Below, piece after piece: positions 1 through 9,029 of a DNA stretch of 64,000 nucleotides (position 1 is its first letter; every line of letters starts with the position of its first letter). Origin of the DNA: Yamagishiella unicocca (taxonomy: Eukaryota > Chlorophyta > Chlorophyceae > Chlamydomonadales > Volvocaceae); contig BDSL01000149.1 in assembly GCA_003116995.1 (NCBI GenBank), positions 62,001 to 126,000 on the forward strand, in the 5' to 3' direction. Both the position numbers and the translations under genes were made by a program. A model generated the notes under the pieces. The model searched no databases. It had not been told where the DNA came from and saw only the letters and a program-made list of their open reading frames with translations.

Positions 1-2
1 AG

Positions 3-734
3 ATGACACGTGGTAAGAAATTCACACCATCATACCGTATCTACGCGACCAATAAAACTGCCACGGGTTCTGGTTTTCAGGTGACGTCATTCTGGCATGA
101 CATCCCTATTTCACCCACGGCCGGAGTCTATAATTTCGTTTGTGAGATTCCGAAGAATACCCAGGCGAAGATGGAGACATCAACAACAGAGCGATTCAAC
201 CCTATAAGACAGGATGTCAAAAAGGTTGTGGCCGGAGGAGAAGGACGAGGAGGAGGACAGCTCCGGTATTATGCGATGCCCATCCACTGGAATTATGGGA
301 TGATGCCCCAGACATGGGAGGATCCCAATCACAAGTGGAATTTCGGGGGACGTCATGGGCTCCTGCCAGGTGATGGCGATCCATTGGATGTGGTGGAGAT
401 CGGATCCGGTAGAGCAACGGTGTGTGGCAAAGTATACCCCGTCAAGGTTTTAGGTGCATTTGCCATGATTGACGAGGGTGAAGTCGACTGGAAAGTGATC
501 GCTGTTCGAACTACAGACGAGAATGCTCATCAACTCAATGATATCTCTGATGTGGACCGCGTGTTTCCTGGGGAGCTCAAACGCATACATGAATGGTTTC
601 GCGACTATAAAGTACCCGATGGAAAGCCACGAAATAAGTTCGCGTTCGGCGGAAAACCCCTGTCTCGCGAGGTAACGATGGGCGTCATTTCGGAAACACA
701 CAGTGCATGGAACCAAATGAAGCGTGACACATAA
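3..734 (+). CDS. Inorganic pyrophosphatase, family I, eukaryotic type
   Basis: Soluble family I pyrophosphatase, hydrolysing PPi to two phosphates and so pulling nucleic-acid synthesis forward. The 243-residue protein has the metal-binding signature DGDPLDV at residues 124-130, preceded by the active-site stretch MPQTWEDPN, and an N-terminal FWHDIP / EIPKNTQAKME segment of the kind seen in eukaryotic enzymes. The ATG is only three bases from the window edge, so a longer N terminus cannot be excluded, although the length and the MTRGKKF start fit a complete gene. It ends just before a TGATGAT-rich spacer and a MITE-like inverted repeat. Family assignment is firm; the role in the viral cycle is inferred. 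Confidence 0.93.
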   Translation: MTRGKKFTPSYRIYATNKTATGSGFQVTSFWHDIPISPTAGVYNFVCEIPKNTQAKMETSTTERFNPIRQDVKKVVAGGEGRGGGQLRYYAMPIHWNYGMMPQTWEDPNHKWNFGGRHGLLPGDGDPLDVVEIGSGRATVCGKVYPVKVLGAFAMIDEGEVDWKVIAVRTTDENAHQLNDISDVDRVFPGELKRIHEWFRDYKVPDGKPRNKFAFGGKPLSREVTMGVISETHSAWNQMKRDT

Positions 735-749
735 AAACCTGTGTTTCTT

Positions 750-826
750 TTGTTGATGATTGTTGATGATTGTTGATGATTGATGATTGATGATTGATGA
801 TTATTAATGATTATTAATGATGTGTC
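750..826. repeat. Short tandem repeat TGTTGATGAT / TGATGATTGA
   Basis: Seen directly: three TGTTGATGAT copies grade into TGATGATTGA and TTATTAATGA units in the gap after the pyrophosphatase gene. No function is apparent. Similar short unit arrays follow many genes in the window. Confidence 0.8.
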
Positions 827-835
827 TGTTGTCGT

Positions 836-886
836 CAGCGCGTTGTGCCCGTATTAACAAACCTTATTATTAAGGTCACAACGCTG
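836..886 (+). mobile_element. MITE-like inverted repeat, copy 1 (short form)
   Basis: About 51 bp with termini matching the window-wide family: left end CAGCG then CGTTGTGCCCGTATTAA, right end CACAACGCTG. It lacks the central TTAAGTTTGTTTTACAAA block of the longer copies. The flanking octamers GTTGTCGT (828-835) and TATGTCGT (887-894) agree at 6 of 8 positions, compatible with an aged 8-bp target duplication. Confidence 0.65.
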
Positions 887-1127
887 TATGTCGTACATGT
901 ACTAAATATTGTACGGAATATAGTACGGAATATAGTACGAAAAAAGTACTGAACAAGAAAAAGTACGAACAGTAAAATATTATATATACTTGGCCCCGTG
1001 TGTGATATATTATATAATTCTACACTCATACACTCAAAACACTCAAACCAACCATCAAACAATCAACAACAATCAACAACAACAATCATACACTCACAAA
1101 ACAAACTGTCATCACAAACACAATCCA

Positions 1128-1844
1128 ATGTTGTCAATGGGAGCAGGGTCGTTGTTGTGCTCTCTTGATCATGGCAAGAGAATTCATAACAGTAAATACC
1201 TTGAACTATCCAATTGCAGTCTAGAGCTCTACATGCCGGAGCCTGTAAAGCGCCTGGATCAGAACTTCATACATTACCTGAAAGAGGTGTGCCAGAAACG
1301 GATGAACAGCTTCGAGATCTCTGCGATCAACATCATCCATAACCAGCATTTCTTCCTGGCACATATCGTCTCCAAGAATCCTGTACCCAATATGCGGGTG
1401 ATATACCGCATCCAACACATCAACCGGTGCCGTATCATCCTTTTTCGTGGTGACGCACAGAGGCACCAGCAACAGCTGCAACACAACACAGACGACTACT
1501 GGTCATCATCCACGTCGACGATGAACGGGGCGACGTTTTTCGAACTGTCTCCTATCCTCAGAAATGTTGCCGATTTGGAACAAGGGGTGCACGAGGTGAT
1601 CATAACACCATCCTTGCCAAAGACTGGCTGGAAACGGGTGACCGACATGACGGTCTTTGATTACCTAGAGCAGCAATTTGGTAGCGTCGTGAGCATTTCT
1701 AGCTGCTGCAGATTTGGAATATTCGCGCGCTTTTTGTGCATGACCTCTTATGAGAGCGCCATCAGGACGGGTCGCTTTGTTGTCGAGGACTTGCTATTGG
1801 ATATCCGACCGACTAATCAAGAGCAGCAGTACCAGCAGCAGTGA
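1128..1844 (+). CDS. Hypothetical protein, 238 aa
   Basis: I do not recognise a family. The open frame extends upstream to 990, but the extra N terminus is a translation of ACTCA/CAACAA-rich leader sequence, so the ATG at 1128 (MLSMGAGSLLCSLDHG) is preferred. The body is an ordinary globular mix with many aromatic residues and ends in a Q-rich tail (EQQYQQQ). No signal peptide or membrane segment is seen. It is followed by a GATTCGATAT decamer array. Confidence 0.6.
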   Translation: MLSMGAGSLLCSLDHGKRIHNSKYLELSNCSLELYMPEPVKRLDQNFIHYLKEVCQKRMNSFEISAINIIHNQHFFLAHIVSKNPVPNMRVIYRIQHINRCRIILFRGDAQRHQQQLQHNTDDYWSSSTSTMNGATFFELSPILRNVADLEQGVHEVIITPSLPKTGWKRVTDMTVFDYLEQQFGSVVSISSCCRFGIFARFLCMTSYESAIRTGRFVVEDLLLDIRPTNQEQQYQQQ

Positions 1845-1958
1845 TTCGATATGATTCGATATGATTAGGTATGATTCGATATGATTCGATATGATTCGAT
1901 ATGATTCGATATGATTCGAGATGATTCGAGATGATTCGAGATGATTCGAGATGAGATC
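1842..1958. repeat. Decamer tandem array GATTCGATAT
   Basis: About eleven imperfect copies of a 10-bp unit (GATTCGATAT, drifting to GATTCGAGAT) directly follow the stop codon of the gene ending at 1844. A related GGATTC decamer array lies at about 9258-9425, so the unit type recurs at distant sites. Confidence 0.85.
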
Positions 1959-2202
1959 ATAGGACTGACTCCGTGTCTCGAATATCCAGCATCCGTGTTT
2001 TACCTGCGTCCTGGCTCAGGCCAAGTTCCGTCTTTCTGTCAGGGTGCATTGCCCACACCCATAGCGACAAATCGTTAGCTTGCTGTTTGAAGTAAGACAA
2101 TCCAGATATCGTATGTAATGATTCCATCACATCAATAATCTTGAGGATGCCTTGGCCAATTATGGGCTGACCAGGCATCTTGGTGCAGGTGAAGAGGTAC
2201 AT
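1957..2202 (-). CDS. Small hypothetical protein, 81 aa
   Basis: An open frame between a repeat array and the next gene, starting MYLFTCTKMPGQPIIGQG. Composition is protein-like and no overlapping frame competes well. The upstream side on this strand is AT-rich, as expected for a viral promoter shared divergently with the gene at 2251. No family recognised. Confidence 0.5.
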   Translation of the reverse strand: MYLFTCTKMPGQPIIGQGILKIIDVMESLHTISGLSYFKQQANDLSLWVWAMHPDRKTELGLSQDAGKTRMLDIRDTESVL

Positions 2203-2250
2203 AGTAAATAAAGAAAAATAAGTTTATGTTCGTATATATGTTTTTATTAG

Positions 2251-3033
2251 ATGATCCTGGAAGAAAGTTCTATCCCTGTTGACGTGATTGCTTACTCGGT
2301 AGACAGTGTCTTGAGACTAAAGGGATCAACACACGAGTATGTCGTGGAGTTCAAGGTCCCTTTTAAGAACGTTGTCTCCGTTGAACTCGTATACGCAGCC
2401 TATGAGACCCCGCCTCGGAGTGACTTGGTATACATGAATCTTGTCATTGACGAGTTGTCACAATCGTTTGAGCACTCACATGCATTCACACAGCTTCCTC
2501 TCTTGCCAAACTCAACAGATGATGCTTACATACAGTATTCTCGACACAAACATTACCGTTCTATAAAGTCGTTTGCGTCACCACTCAGCAAGCTATCCCG
2601 TCTCTCAATCAAATTTAATGATCGAGAGGGTGTACCATTCACCGACATGCCCGAACATTTCTTGCGCTTCGAGATAGGGACAGCAAGGTACCAGGATAAG
2701 CGAAATAATCTCATATTGGCTCAAGAGGCTATCACTGCGTGGTTCCCTTGTGCGGAAGCTGGTGGTAGGAAGACTCATGATGGAACATGCGCGCTCCCTT
2801 TGTCTCCCGAGGGCATGCAGATGACCATGTCCGAGCCAGCATGCAGACATGCACTTCGAATCGGACAGACACAGGATATTTCACACATTATCAACGCGTT
2901 TCGATTGAGGTGCCGCGAGCTCAGACGGAATGGAAGGATGGCGACACCTGAGTGGGACACCGTTCAGCTCGCATTCAAATTCCTCTCACGGGACGCTGCA
3001 TTAGATGGAGTTGGCGCATTGAGTGAGAACTGA
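2251..3033 (+). CDS. Hypothetical protein, 260 aa, possible beta-rich structural protein
   Basis: Starts MILEESSIPVDVIAYSVDS 49 bp after the divergent small gene. The middle has the pattern LSRLSIKFNDREGVPFTDMP then HFLRFEIG (about residues 118-145). That pattern resembles a segment I associate with conserved beta-strand-rich proteins of several nucleocytoviruses, some virion-associated. This resemblance is an impression from motif layout, not a proven homology. No membrane segment is seen. Confidence 0.6.
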   Translation: MILEESSIPVDVIAYSVDSVLRLKGSTHEYVVEFKVPFKNVVSVELVYAAYETPPRSDLVYMNLVIDELSQSFEHSHAFTQLPLLPNSTDDAYIQYSRHKHYRSIKSFASPLSKLSRLSIKFNDREGVPFTDMPEHFLRFEIGTARYQDKRNNLILAQEAITAWFPCAEAGGRKTHDGTCALPLSPEGMQMTMSEPACRHALRIGQTQDISHIINAFRLRCRELRRNGRMATPEWDTVQLAFKFLSRDAALDGVGALSEN

Positions 3034-3069
3034 AGATAAAATGCGAGGTGCAGATACTGTAGAATATTA

Positions 3070-3077
3070 AAAATTGA
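3070..3077 (+). promoter_or_regulatory. AAAATTGA early-promoter-like motif
   Basis: Exact AAAATTGA 26 bp before the ATG at 3104. The motif is the established early promoter of mimiviruses, where it usually lies farther upstream, so this spacing is short. Confidence 0.5.
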
Positions 3078-3103
3078 TTTGTAATGCCTTGGATAATGCT
3101 GAT

Positions 3104-4294
3104 ATGTGCCCGAATTGTAAACAACGCTATATTTTCACGATATTTTCACGATATTTGCACGACATGTTTCACTGTTCTAAATGCCTTGTAGAAGACCTGC
3201 CAATAGATGTTGTGTCTATCATTATAGGGAAGTGCTGTGACCCGTCATGGCTATTCGTTTCCTCAGACACTTCGTCTGTTGCTAGGAATCAGATGATGAC
3301 TGATCCTGTGTTCACTCGCAAATGCCTTATCCAGCGATATGGCTCGCAAGAGAGGTTCATGACACAAATGTTTGCTGGCGATGACCGCTCATTGGCAGAC
3401 TTCCTATGCTCGCTTTCTGACTCTGAGCAGTTCTTCAAGGTGCTATTCACCGGTCATACACTACCTCAAGGCACGTGCGATATGATCTTAATCGAGGCAA
3501 TCTTTTGTGGATATGGACAGCGGCCGCTATTACAGCCATTTCGGTATAACTATAGTTATTCGTATTCTGCCCTCATGTATGCGATAACGACTACCACAGT
3601 AACCACGGTAAACAGTCGTCAACAAAAAGACGTCAATGATGTTATCCGTGACGCCTACATCTACGATCATCGGAGGATCATTGCAGAAGCATCTTCGAAA
3701 CAAAAGAGATTACAGAGGAATGCACTCAATGAGGTCTTTAAATTCGCATTTTCGAAGATAGACATTGGCATGGCAGAGCGACTGGCAGGCTCTGGTTCAT
3801 TAGAATTGGACGAAATCCCTACATATATCAGGATGGGCCTCGCTCAGAATGATTCACTACTATTACCTAGTATACACATACTTTTCAAATCATTCATCCG
3901 GTTTGGTGGAGATATAGCAGCGTTGACCAGACAGGTTATCTCTAACCACACAGCCAGTACTATCCCCTTGGTTATCAACATTATCTGTGACATCATGTAT
4001 TCAGCAGGGGTAGCACATGCTGACGTAGTGGTCAAACGGCGCATGCTGTGGAATCAATTGACAAATCAAGATCTCCAGACGTTCATGTGTATGCGAATGG
4101 TCGAGGGTAACTCGGTGGACTTCATTAAGGACATCATTCAAGACGACATACTCTGGAGTAGCATCCGTCACGAATCTATTATGTTCAAGGCTAGCTACAA
4201 GATGGTGGCTAACCGTGCGGCTCGTACTCGATCCGCAGCATCCGCTAAGATGGTCATGGACATGTTGGCTCCTCGCCTAAAGGGCATGTTGTAA
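3104..4294 (+). CDS. Hypothetical protein with N-terminal Cys pairs and F-box-like segment, 396 aa
   Basis: The first ATG in frame is at 3104 (MCPNCKQRYIF); the frame also reads upstream from a TTG. Two CxxC pairs (residues 2-5 and about 25-28) could bind zinc. A following VEDLPIDVVSIIIGKC stretch resembles the short hydrophobic start of an F-box. The rest is alpha-helical in composition without a family I can name. It ends in basic residues (RAARTRSAASAKMVM). Function unknown; F-box identity is a weak inference. Confidence 0.6.
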   Translation: MCPNCKQRYIFTIFSRYLHDMFHCSKCLVEDLPIDVVSIIIGKCCDPSWLFVSSDTSSVARNQMMTDPVFTRKCLIQRYGSQERFMTQMFAGDDRSLADFLCSLSDSEQFFKVLFTGHTLPQGTCDMILIEAIFCGYGQRPLLQPFRYNYSYSYSALMYAITTTTVTTVNSRQQKDVNDVIRDAYIYDHRRIIAEASSKQKRLQRNALNEVFKFAFSKIDIGMAERLAGSGSLELDEIPTYIRMGLAQNDSLLLPSIHILFKSFIRFGGDIAALTRQVISNHTASTIPLVINIICDIMYSAGVAHADVVVKRRMLWNQLTNQDLQTFMCMRMVEGNSVDFIKDIIQDDILWSSIRHESIMFKASYKMVANRAARTRSAASAKMVMDMLAPRLKGML

Positions 4295-4326
4295 TAATTT
4301 ATTAAAAAAAGGATTTTACCTCCTGT

Positions 4327-4530
4327 CTAATCCCATTCATCGGGGACTTCTGGGACCTCCAGATCATCAGACGCTTTGGAACGCTGAACAAACCTAGTTT
4401 CGGGAGGACCTTTCATACGAATGGGTGGGGGCAGTTTGTTGGAATCACCTTGAATTGAATCATATGAGTCCAAAATGCTGCGAACGATCTTCTTACCCTC
4501 ACGAACTGGGGGATAACGCATGGCAATCAT
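4327..4530 (-). CDS. Small hypothetical protein, 67 aa, Pro- and acid-rich tail
   Basis: Starts MIAMRYPPVREGKKIVRSI and ends in an acidic tail EVPEVPDEWD. It is convergent with the gene ending at 4294. An AT-rich stretch with TATATAG lies about 20 bp upstream of its ATG. No family recognised; the polar, proline-rich composition looks more like a disordered small protein than a shadow frame. Confidence 0.5.
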   Translation of the reverse strand: MIAMRYPPVREGKKIVRSILDSYDSIQGDSNKLPPPIRMKGPPETRFVQRSKASDDLEVPEVPDEWD

Positions 4531-4816
4531 GGTTTTGATGCCGATGTATTATATAGTAATGAACTACTGAACTACTGAACTACTGAACTAGAGCTCTGTG
4601 TAGGGTGTAGGGTATACCTAGAAGACCTTACCTGGTATCTCAGTAAGCAGGATTCAATTATTTGCCCCTGTGTTTAACGTTCAGTAAGTTCAGTAAGTTC
4701 AGTAAATTCAGTACGTTTAGTACGTTAGTACGTTCTTAATGAGTTAATTAAGGAAAATCCATGCAAATACCAATCTCATCCTATGATATATTTGTATTTA
4801 ATTGAAGACTAAGCTC

Positions 4817-5044
4817 CTAAGCATTGGCCTTTGCGGTGATGAGGATTGGACCAATGGTAAGGTCAATGAGAGTCTTCATCTGCTTTGATTGAAGCCGTTT
4901 CATGGTATTAAAGCACTTAGCCGTGGCCTCGGAAACAGCCGTGACATCTTCCATCTTATCGGTCAGAATTGTTACAAGATCACTGTTGAAATTATCTTGG
5001 AATACTATTTCAGTCGTGTAGTTTTTTCCAAGGAATGTAGGCAT
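4817..5044 (-). CDS. Small hypothetical protein, 75 aa
   Basis: Starts MPTFLGKNYTTEIVFQDN and continues with a helical segment (DKMEDVTAVSEATAKCFNTMKRLQ). It lies 71 bp downstream of the dNK stop on the same strand, separated by a T-rich run. No family recognised. The amphipathic composition supports coding. Confidence 0.5.
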   Translation of the reverse strand: MPTFLGKNYTTEIVFQDNFNSDLVTILTDKMEDVTAVSEATAKCFNTMKRLQSKQMKTLIDLTIGPILITAKANA

Positions 5045-5115
5045 ATGGGTAAAATAATAATCGATTATATTAAGTGTATTAAAGTGTCATCTTTTTTTTT
5101 CGATTGTCCTTGTTC

Positions 5116-5790
5116 TTACACAGTGTGAAATTTAGACATGAACTCCATGAAGTCACGCACATGGGTGCATGAATACTCCACGCCCAAATTTCCATCCAGA
5201 CACAGAAGGCAATCATCAACACTGCGAAAACGATTTGAAGCACTATCACGCATGGCATCGATGAATTCTTCGTGTAGGGTGTGTAGTTGATTCAGGAGCT
5301 TAACGTCGATATCGCACTCCCCATTTCGGTCTCGGGTTCGTACACGATCCAGGCATACATTCGGGTCCGTGCGCACATACAGCGTATATGTCTTCTGCAC
5401 AAATAGCTTAGTCATGTCATCTGCCCAATGAAGCCACTGTTCCATCATGCGTACATCCTCGTCTGATATGAGCCCCTCTTCTGCCAACTGGTGGATGAAT
5501 ATCTGACCAGATAGGGGCGAGCGTTCAACGAGGATAATGTCCGAGTCTTTTTTCATCAATGCCTCCACGAACTGAACTAGTTTGCTGATAATAATCGTCG
5601 CTTGAAACTTGACCGCATTCTTCGCCTTGTCCTTGTAATATTGTTGGAGAATTGTTGCCCATTTGTCTACTGGCTCTTTCAACACAATGACCGTCTGCGA
5701 TGTCTCCTTGATGCTTGCCGCAATGAGATTCAAAAGCGTGCTCTTGCCAGAGCCAATGTTTCCCTCAACATAGATGATGTTCTTCACCAT
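5116..5790 (-). CDS. Deoxynucleoside kinase (dNK / dGK-dCK family)
   Basis: Phosphorylates deoxynucleosides to dNMPs, feeding viral DNA synthesis. The 224-residue protein has the P-loop GNIGSGKST at residues 10-18, the LVERSPLSG motif (ERS at 89-91) and a lid with arginines in RVRTRDRNGE, in the order typical of the Drosophila dNK/mitochondrial dGK family. Length is normal for viral members. It lies 72 bp downstream of the SNF2 helicase gene on the same strand, so the two may be co-expressed. Substrate preference cannot be told from sequence by eye. Confidence 0.92.
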   Translation of the reverse strand: MVKNIIYVEGNIGSGKSTLLNLIAASIKETSQTVIVLKEPVDKWATILQQYYKDKAKNAVKFQATIIISKLVQFVEALMKKDSDIILVERSPLSGQIFIHQLAEEGLISDEDVRMMEQWLHWADDMTKLFVQKTYTLYVRTDPNVCLDRVRTRDRNGECDIDVKLLNQLHTLHEEFIDAMRDSASNRFRSVDDCLLCLDGNLGVEYSCTHVRDFMEFMSKFHTV

Positions 5791-5862
5791 CGTCGTCGAT
5801 CAAACGATCAACGATCAACGATCAAACAATCAAATCAAATTACTGCCCAGAGGTATACGATG

Positions 5863-7203
5863 TCAGAGTGTTCTGGATTCGCGTACTTTATGCTCCTCTT
5901 CCTCAATGGTACCACGCATGATAAGCCTCGTGACCGTGACGTTTTCATATCTTCCCTTGCGATAGGCCGTTCGTGCAATTGCTTGTTGGTCCTTGAATTT
6001 TGAATTTTCAGTAGACGGTGAAGTAATAATTACGTGGTCTGCCATCTGAAGATTTAGCCCCATGGAGATGCCACAAGACAATGTCAGGAGAAGGACTCTC
6101 GTCTCGGGAGCGTCAAAGAGAAGGATAGCCTCATTAACACGGTTCGTGTCCATACCGGCGACAATTTTAGCATACGGCAAGGATCGGAGACCCAGGCACC
6201 TCGCGTATTCCGCAAGCTCGCTGCGCCACTTGCAAAAGATCACAAATTTCTCGGGTTCGTCTTCTTCTGGTGTCGTTGTTGCAGCGATAAAGTCCACGAG
6301 TGCCGCGATCTTACCACCTGTCATGGCTCCCGATTTGTAGTGCGGTAGAAAGCGCCGTAGGATAGAGATGTACTCTCCCGACCCTGATGATTTTCCCTTG
6401 TCTGATATAGCCTGTGTCTCGACAGCATCTTTGAAAACCCATGGCGACACACATAGTTGGCGACATCTCATCTTGGAAATTGGAGTCCCGATTGCGATGA
6501 CCGCTTCGTATAGCTCTTTTTCAATGTCATTGAAGTCCACAAAGAGGGCACGCGATGTCATCTGCATTGGCTGTGACTCTGATGGCAGTGGTCTCCGGCA
6601 CAGGATCATTTCTGGCCGGCAATTCAGGTCCTTGATCATATTCTTGTAGTTCTTTGGAAATGTGCCATTACGAGAACATCCGCAGAGGGCCCAGATATTC
6701 TTCGCATGTAGCCCCTCCATGATGACCGTCCTTGATAGCGTGTGCGCATTGAGCAGCGTGTGTGCCTCGTCGATGATTACACGCCCCCATCGAATGTGAT
6801 CCGTCAGCTCTGATCGCTGCGTGGCGACACGGACGCTGATTGAAGCTGATGTGGTGAGAATGCTCCCTGGAATGATGACGATTGAATCCTCCGCAATGTG
6901 CACCGTGTCCTCTCTTCCAGGAAGGATGATTATGGGTGGCGCACCCGTCATATCTCGGAGTGCATCTCGCCAATGTGTCAGACTGGCCTTTGGGCAGACA
7001 ATGAGCGTGGGTTTCCCAGTCTGATTGGCCAGAGCGAGAAAGGCACAGACCTGGTGAGTCTTCCCAGAACCCATAAGATCAGATATCATGAAGTTCGACA
7101 TATTCGTCTGGCCATGCGTGCGGTCAGCTTTTAACATCCATTGAAGTCCCTCTTGCTGCCATCCATCAAGCTTTTCCATAATACGCTTACGACTGGGTGA
7201 CAT
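5863..7203 (-). CDS. SNF2-type superfamily 2 helicase/ATPase
   Basis: 446-residue SF2 ATPase. Motif I DLMGSGKT at residues 42-49, motif II DEAH at 145-148, then a C-terminal lobe with TRVLLLTLSCGISMGLNLQ and QQAIARTAYRKGR in place of the usual QAxGRxxRxGQ motif VI. The start, DGWQQEGLQWML, is the typical SNF2 entry motif. Viral SNF2-like proteins commonly act in transcription (compare poxvirus NPH-I and D6); which role applies here is inference. The ATG lies at the edge of a 517-bp gap. Confidence 0.9.
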   Translation of the reverse strand: MSPSRKRIMEKLDGWQQEGLQWMLKADRTHGQTNMSNFMISDLMGSGKTHQVCAFLALANQTGKPTLIVCPKASLTHWRDALRDMTGAPPIIILPGREDTVHIAEDSIVIIPGSILTTSASISVRVATQRSELTDHIRWGRVIIDEAHTLLNAHTLSRTVIMEGLHAKNIWALCGCSRNGTFPKNYKNMIKDLNCRPEMILCRRPLPSESQPMQMTSRALFVDFNDIEKELYEAVIAIGTPISKMRCRQLCVSPWVFKDAVETQAISDKGKSSGSGEYISILRRFLPHYKSGAMTGGKIAALVDFIAATTTPEEDEPEKFVIFCKWRSELAEYARCLGLRSLPYAKIVAGMDTNRVNEAILLFDAPETRVLLLTLSCGISMGLNLQMADHVIITSPSTENSKFKDQQAIARTAYRKGRYENVTVTRLIMRGTIEEEEHKVRESRTL

Positions 7204-7720
7204 GTCGCGTGAAGGAGTTTCTTATAGGAGTACTCAATGACTTCCTTCGTCAAGGAGTACTCAAGGAGTTCGTTCGTTGCTCTCTATATAGGATACTCCA
7301 ATTCTGACATTTACTGTCATCATTTCATAGTGTCATCGTGTCATAGATGGTCCGGAATATTCCTCTCCAATGCAAGCAGCATATGAGGAACTGCGCCCAG
7401 CGTTGTGCCCGTATTAACTAAACCTTAAGTTTGTTTTACAAATAAGGTCATAAATCACACTGTCACTAGTAGGCGCAGGGAATCAACTCCTAGAACACAG
7501 TGAGGACCTCATCACAGGCGACTGCGCGCGATCACAGGGCCAACAACCAACTGCCCTAGCGGATCAGCACCAAACAAAATAGAAAAAATGAAATTAAGTA
7601 CGACCATGTTTTGTACGATTGACTGTGTACGATTGACTATATAACTGACGGTGGCAGTGTGGAGTGTCTTTTCTCTCCCGCCTATTATGACAGAGCTATT
7701 AGCTCTCTAAATATTGCATA
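7204..7720. other. Intergenic gap of 517 bp between divergent genes
   Basis: No credible gene seen. It holds GGAGTACTCAA-like repeats near the helicase start, a truncated MITE-like inverted repeat near 7398, and AT-rich sequence before the gene at 7721. It must contain the promoters of the two divergent neighbours. Confidence 0.6.
7398..7462 (+). mobile_element. MITE-like inverted repeat, copy 2 (decayed right end)
   Basis: The left end CAGCGTTGTGCCCGTA and the core with TTAAGTTTGTTTTACAAA are exact family matches. The right end is eroded: AAGGTCA...CACACTG replaces the expected AAGGTCACAACGCTG. No target duplication visible. Confidence 0.7.
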
Positions 7721-8185
7721 ATGTCGCACGTATTCGTTCTGCTTGAAGATACTGGCGATGGTCCGACGAAGCTTGCGATGTGCAACCTAAAAGAGAGTGA
7801 TGACAGCCAGTTCATGAAGCTTGCACGTCTCGTTTTCGACGGAAACTTTTCCTACGCCAACTGGCCTGCTGCTGGAGAAGGTAACGAAGAAGATCTATTT
7901 GACAAAGCTGAAGACCGCTTCCTCACCATGTTGAACATGGTGGATTATCCCGCGGCCTTTGGACTCGATGAAATCGAGGACGCCAACACATCCGGTAAAA
8001 TCGCTATCAAGATATGGCCATCCGAGGCGGGGCACGTCGATGAAGATCTGGACATGTATTCGGAATTGAAGAATGCAGTCATTGCTTTCGGAACATCAGA
8101 GGGCATTGATATGCGCAGCTGCAAGATGACGAAGACGAAGAAGAGCTCTTCGGACTCGTCGGACACCCCCGCCGCTTCCGCCTGA
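7721..8185 (+). CDS. Hypothetical acidic protein, 154 aa
   Basis: Starts MSHVFVLLEDTGDGPTKLAMC. Acidic, soluble, with a Lys/Ser-rich tail (KMTKTKKSSSDSSD). No family recognised. It is 120 bp upstream of the phosphatase-like gene on the same strand, which has its own short leader. Confidence 0.65.
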   Translation: MSHVFVLLEDTGDGPTKLAMCNLKESDDSQFMKLARLVFDGNFSYANWPAAGEGNEEDLFDKAEDRFLTMLNMVDYPAAFGLDEIEDANTSGKIAIKIWPSEAGHVDEDLDMYSELKNAVIAFGTSEGIDMRSCKMTKTKKSSSDSSDTPAASA

Positions 8186-8305
8186 ATGGCACCACATCGG
8201 CTGGCTCGTCGTTTGATAATATAAAATATCTGACGGCTTACGCTGAAAAGGGTTTGGGTTCTTTCACCACCACGAGGGAACAGAATCAGAAAGCTATGAC
8301 CTGAT

Positions 8306-8845
8306 ATGACGACGATGGTTGTTGTTGAGGTATTGCCAGGACTGTATCTTGGAGGAGAGCGCGATGCCCAGGGGCCGTCAATATCAAAGTTCAAACTAGT
8401 CATCAATTGTACACTTGACGTCGCATTCAATCCAGATATGCCTGAGAGCTCTGGAATCCGTGTACCTGTAAGGGATGATGATGATGATCAGGATCCGGAC
8501 CGCCGTCAACAACAGCAGAATATTCTGCTGATGTCTCTCCCCGAGGCCGTTGCGGCCATACGATCAACCCTCGTTTTGGCAGGGGGGGAGAGGAGTAATA
8601 ATAAGGTTCTCGTACACTCCAGCATGAAGGGTCGACACCGTACGGCGGCTGTTGTTGTTGCTGCGTACATCATGTCATCTCTGGGATTGGGAGCAGACGA
8701 AGCGATTGACTACCTGACAAGGGTGAAGAACCCAGATGGGGAGGCGTTTAATATTGTTGTTTCTGCTGATGATGATAGTGTTTTTCCCAGGAAAACACTC
8801 GAGAGGTGGGGATCCTACTTGCTTGCTGGTGGGAACCATCATTGA
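8306..8845 (+). CDS. Dual-specificity-phosphatase-like protein lacking the catalytic cysteine
   Basis: 179 residues with the DSP start pattern VLPGLYLGGERDAQ and later ISKFKLVINCTLD, as in MAPK-phosphatase-like domains. The active-site loop reads VHSSMKGRHRTA, where a working enzyme needs HC(x)5R. The arginine and following T/A are kept but no cysteine is present at the nucleophile position. It is therefore probably a phosphoprotein-binding pseudophosphatase or an inactive copy. An inserted DDDDDQDPDRRQQQQ low-complexity stretch lies between the strand region and the loop. Family likely, activity doubtful. Confidence 0.75.
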   Translation: MTTMVVVEVLPGLYLGGERDAQGPSISKFKLVINCTLDVAFNPDMPESSGIRVPVRDDDDDQDPDRRQQQQNILLMSLPEAVAAIRSTLVLAGGERSNNKVLVHSSMKGRHRTAAVVVAAYIMSSLGLGADEAIDYLTRVKNPDGEAFNIVVSADDDSVFPRKTLERWGSYLLAGGNHH

Positions 8846-8861
8846 ACATCAAGAGTCCTCT

Positions 8862-9029
8862 TCACAGGATCGTAGACGAGCTGGTCGAATTCCGTTTTTC
8901 TACCGGGCTCAGGCGGAAGCCACGCCTTCGCAATTTGCTGAGCTCCTCGAGCCGATGGAAGGTCCGGTGAATTTCCTCAGCACTCAACCGCGAGGCTTCG
9001 GCCCGAAGGCGTGACTGTTTGTGGCCCAT
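8862..9029 (-). CDS. Tiny ORF resembling the N terminus of calcineurin-B-like EF-hand proteins (55 aa)
   Basis: Too short for most ORF cut-offs. It begins MGHKQSRL, a possible N-myristoylation start, and continues SRLSAEEIHRTFHRLEEL, which resembles the opening helix of calcineurin-B/CHP-type proteins. The Ca-binding loop and all later EF-hands are missing; the frame stops after SSSTIL. It could be a remnant of a captured gene or a small functional peptide. Convergent with the phosphatase-like gene, 17 bp away. Confidence 0.4.
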   Translation of the reverse strand: MGHKQSRLRAEASRLSAEEIHRTFHRLEELSKLRRRGFRLSPVEKRNSTSSSTIL

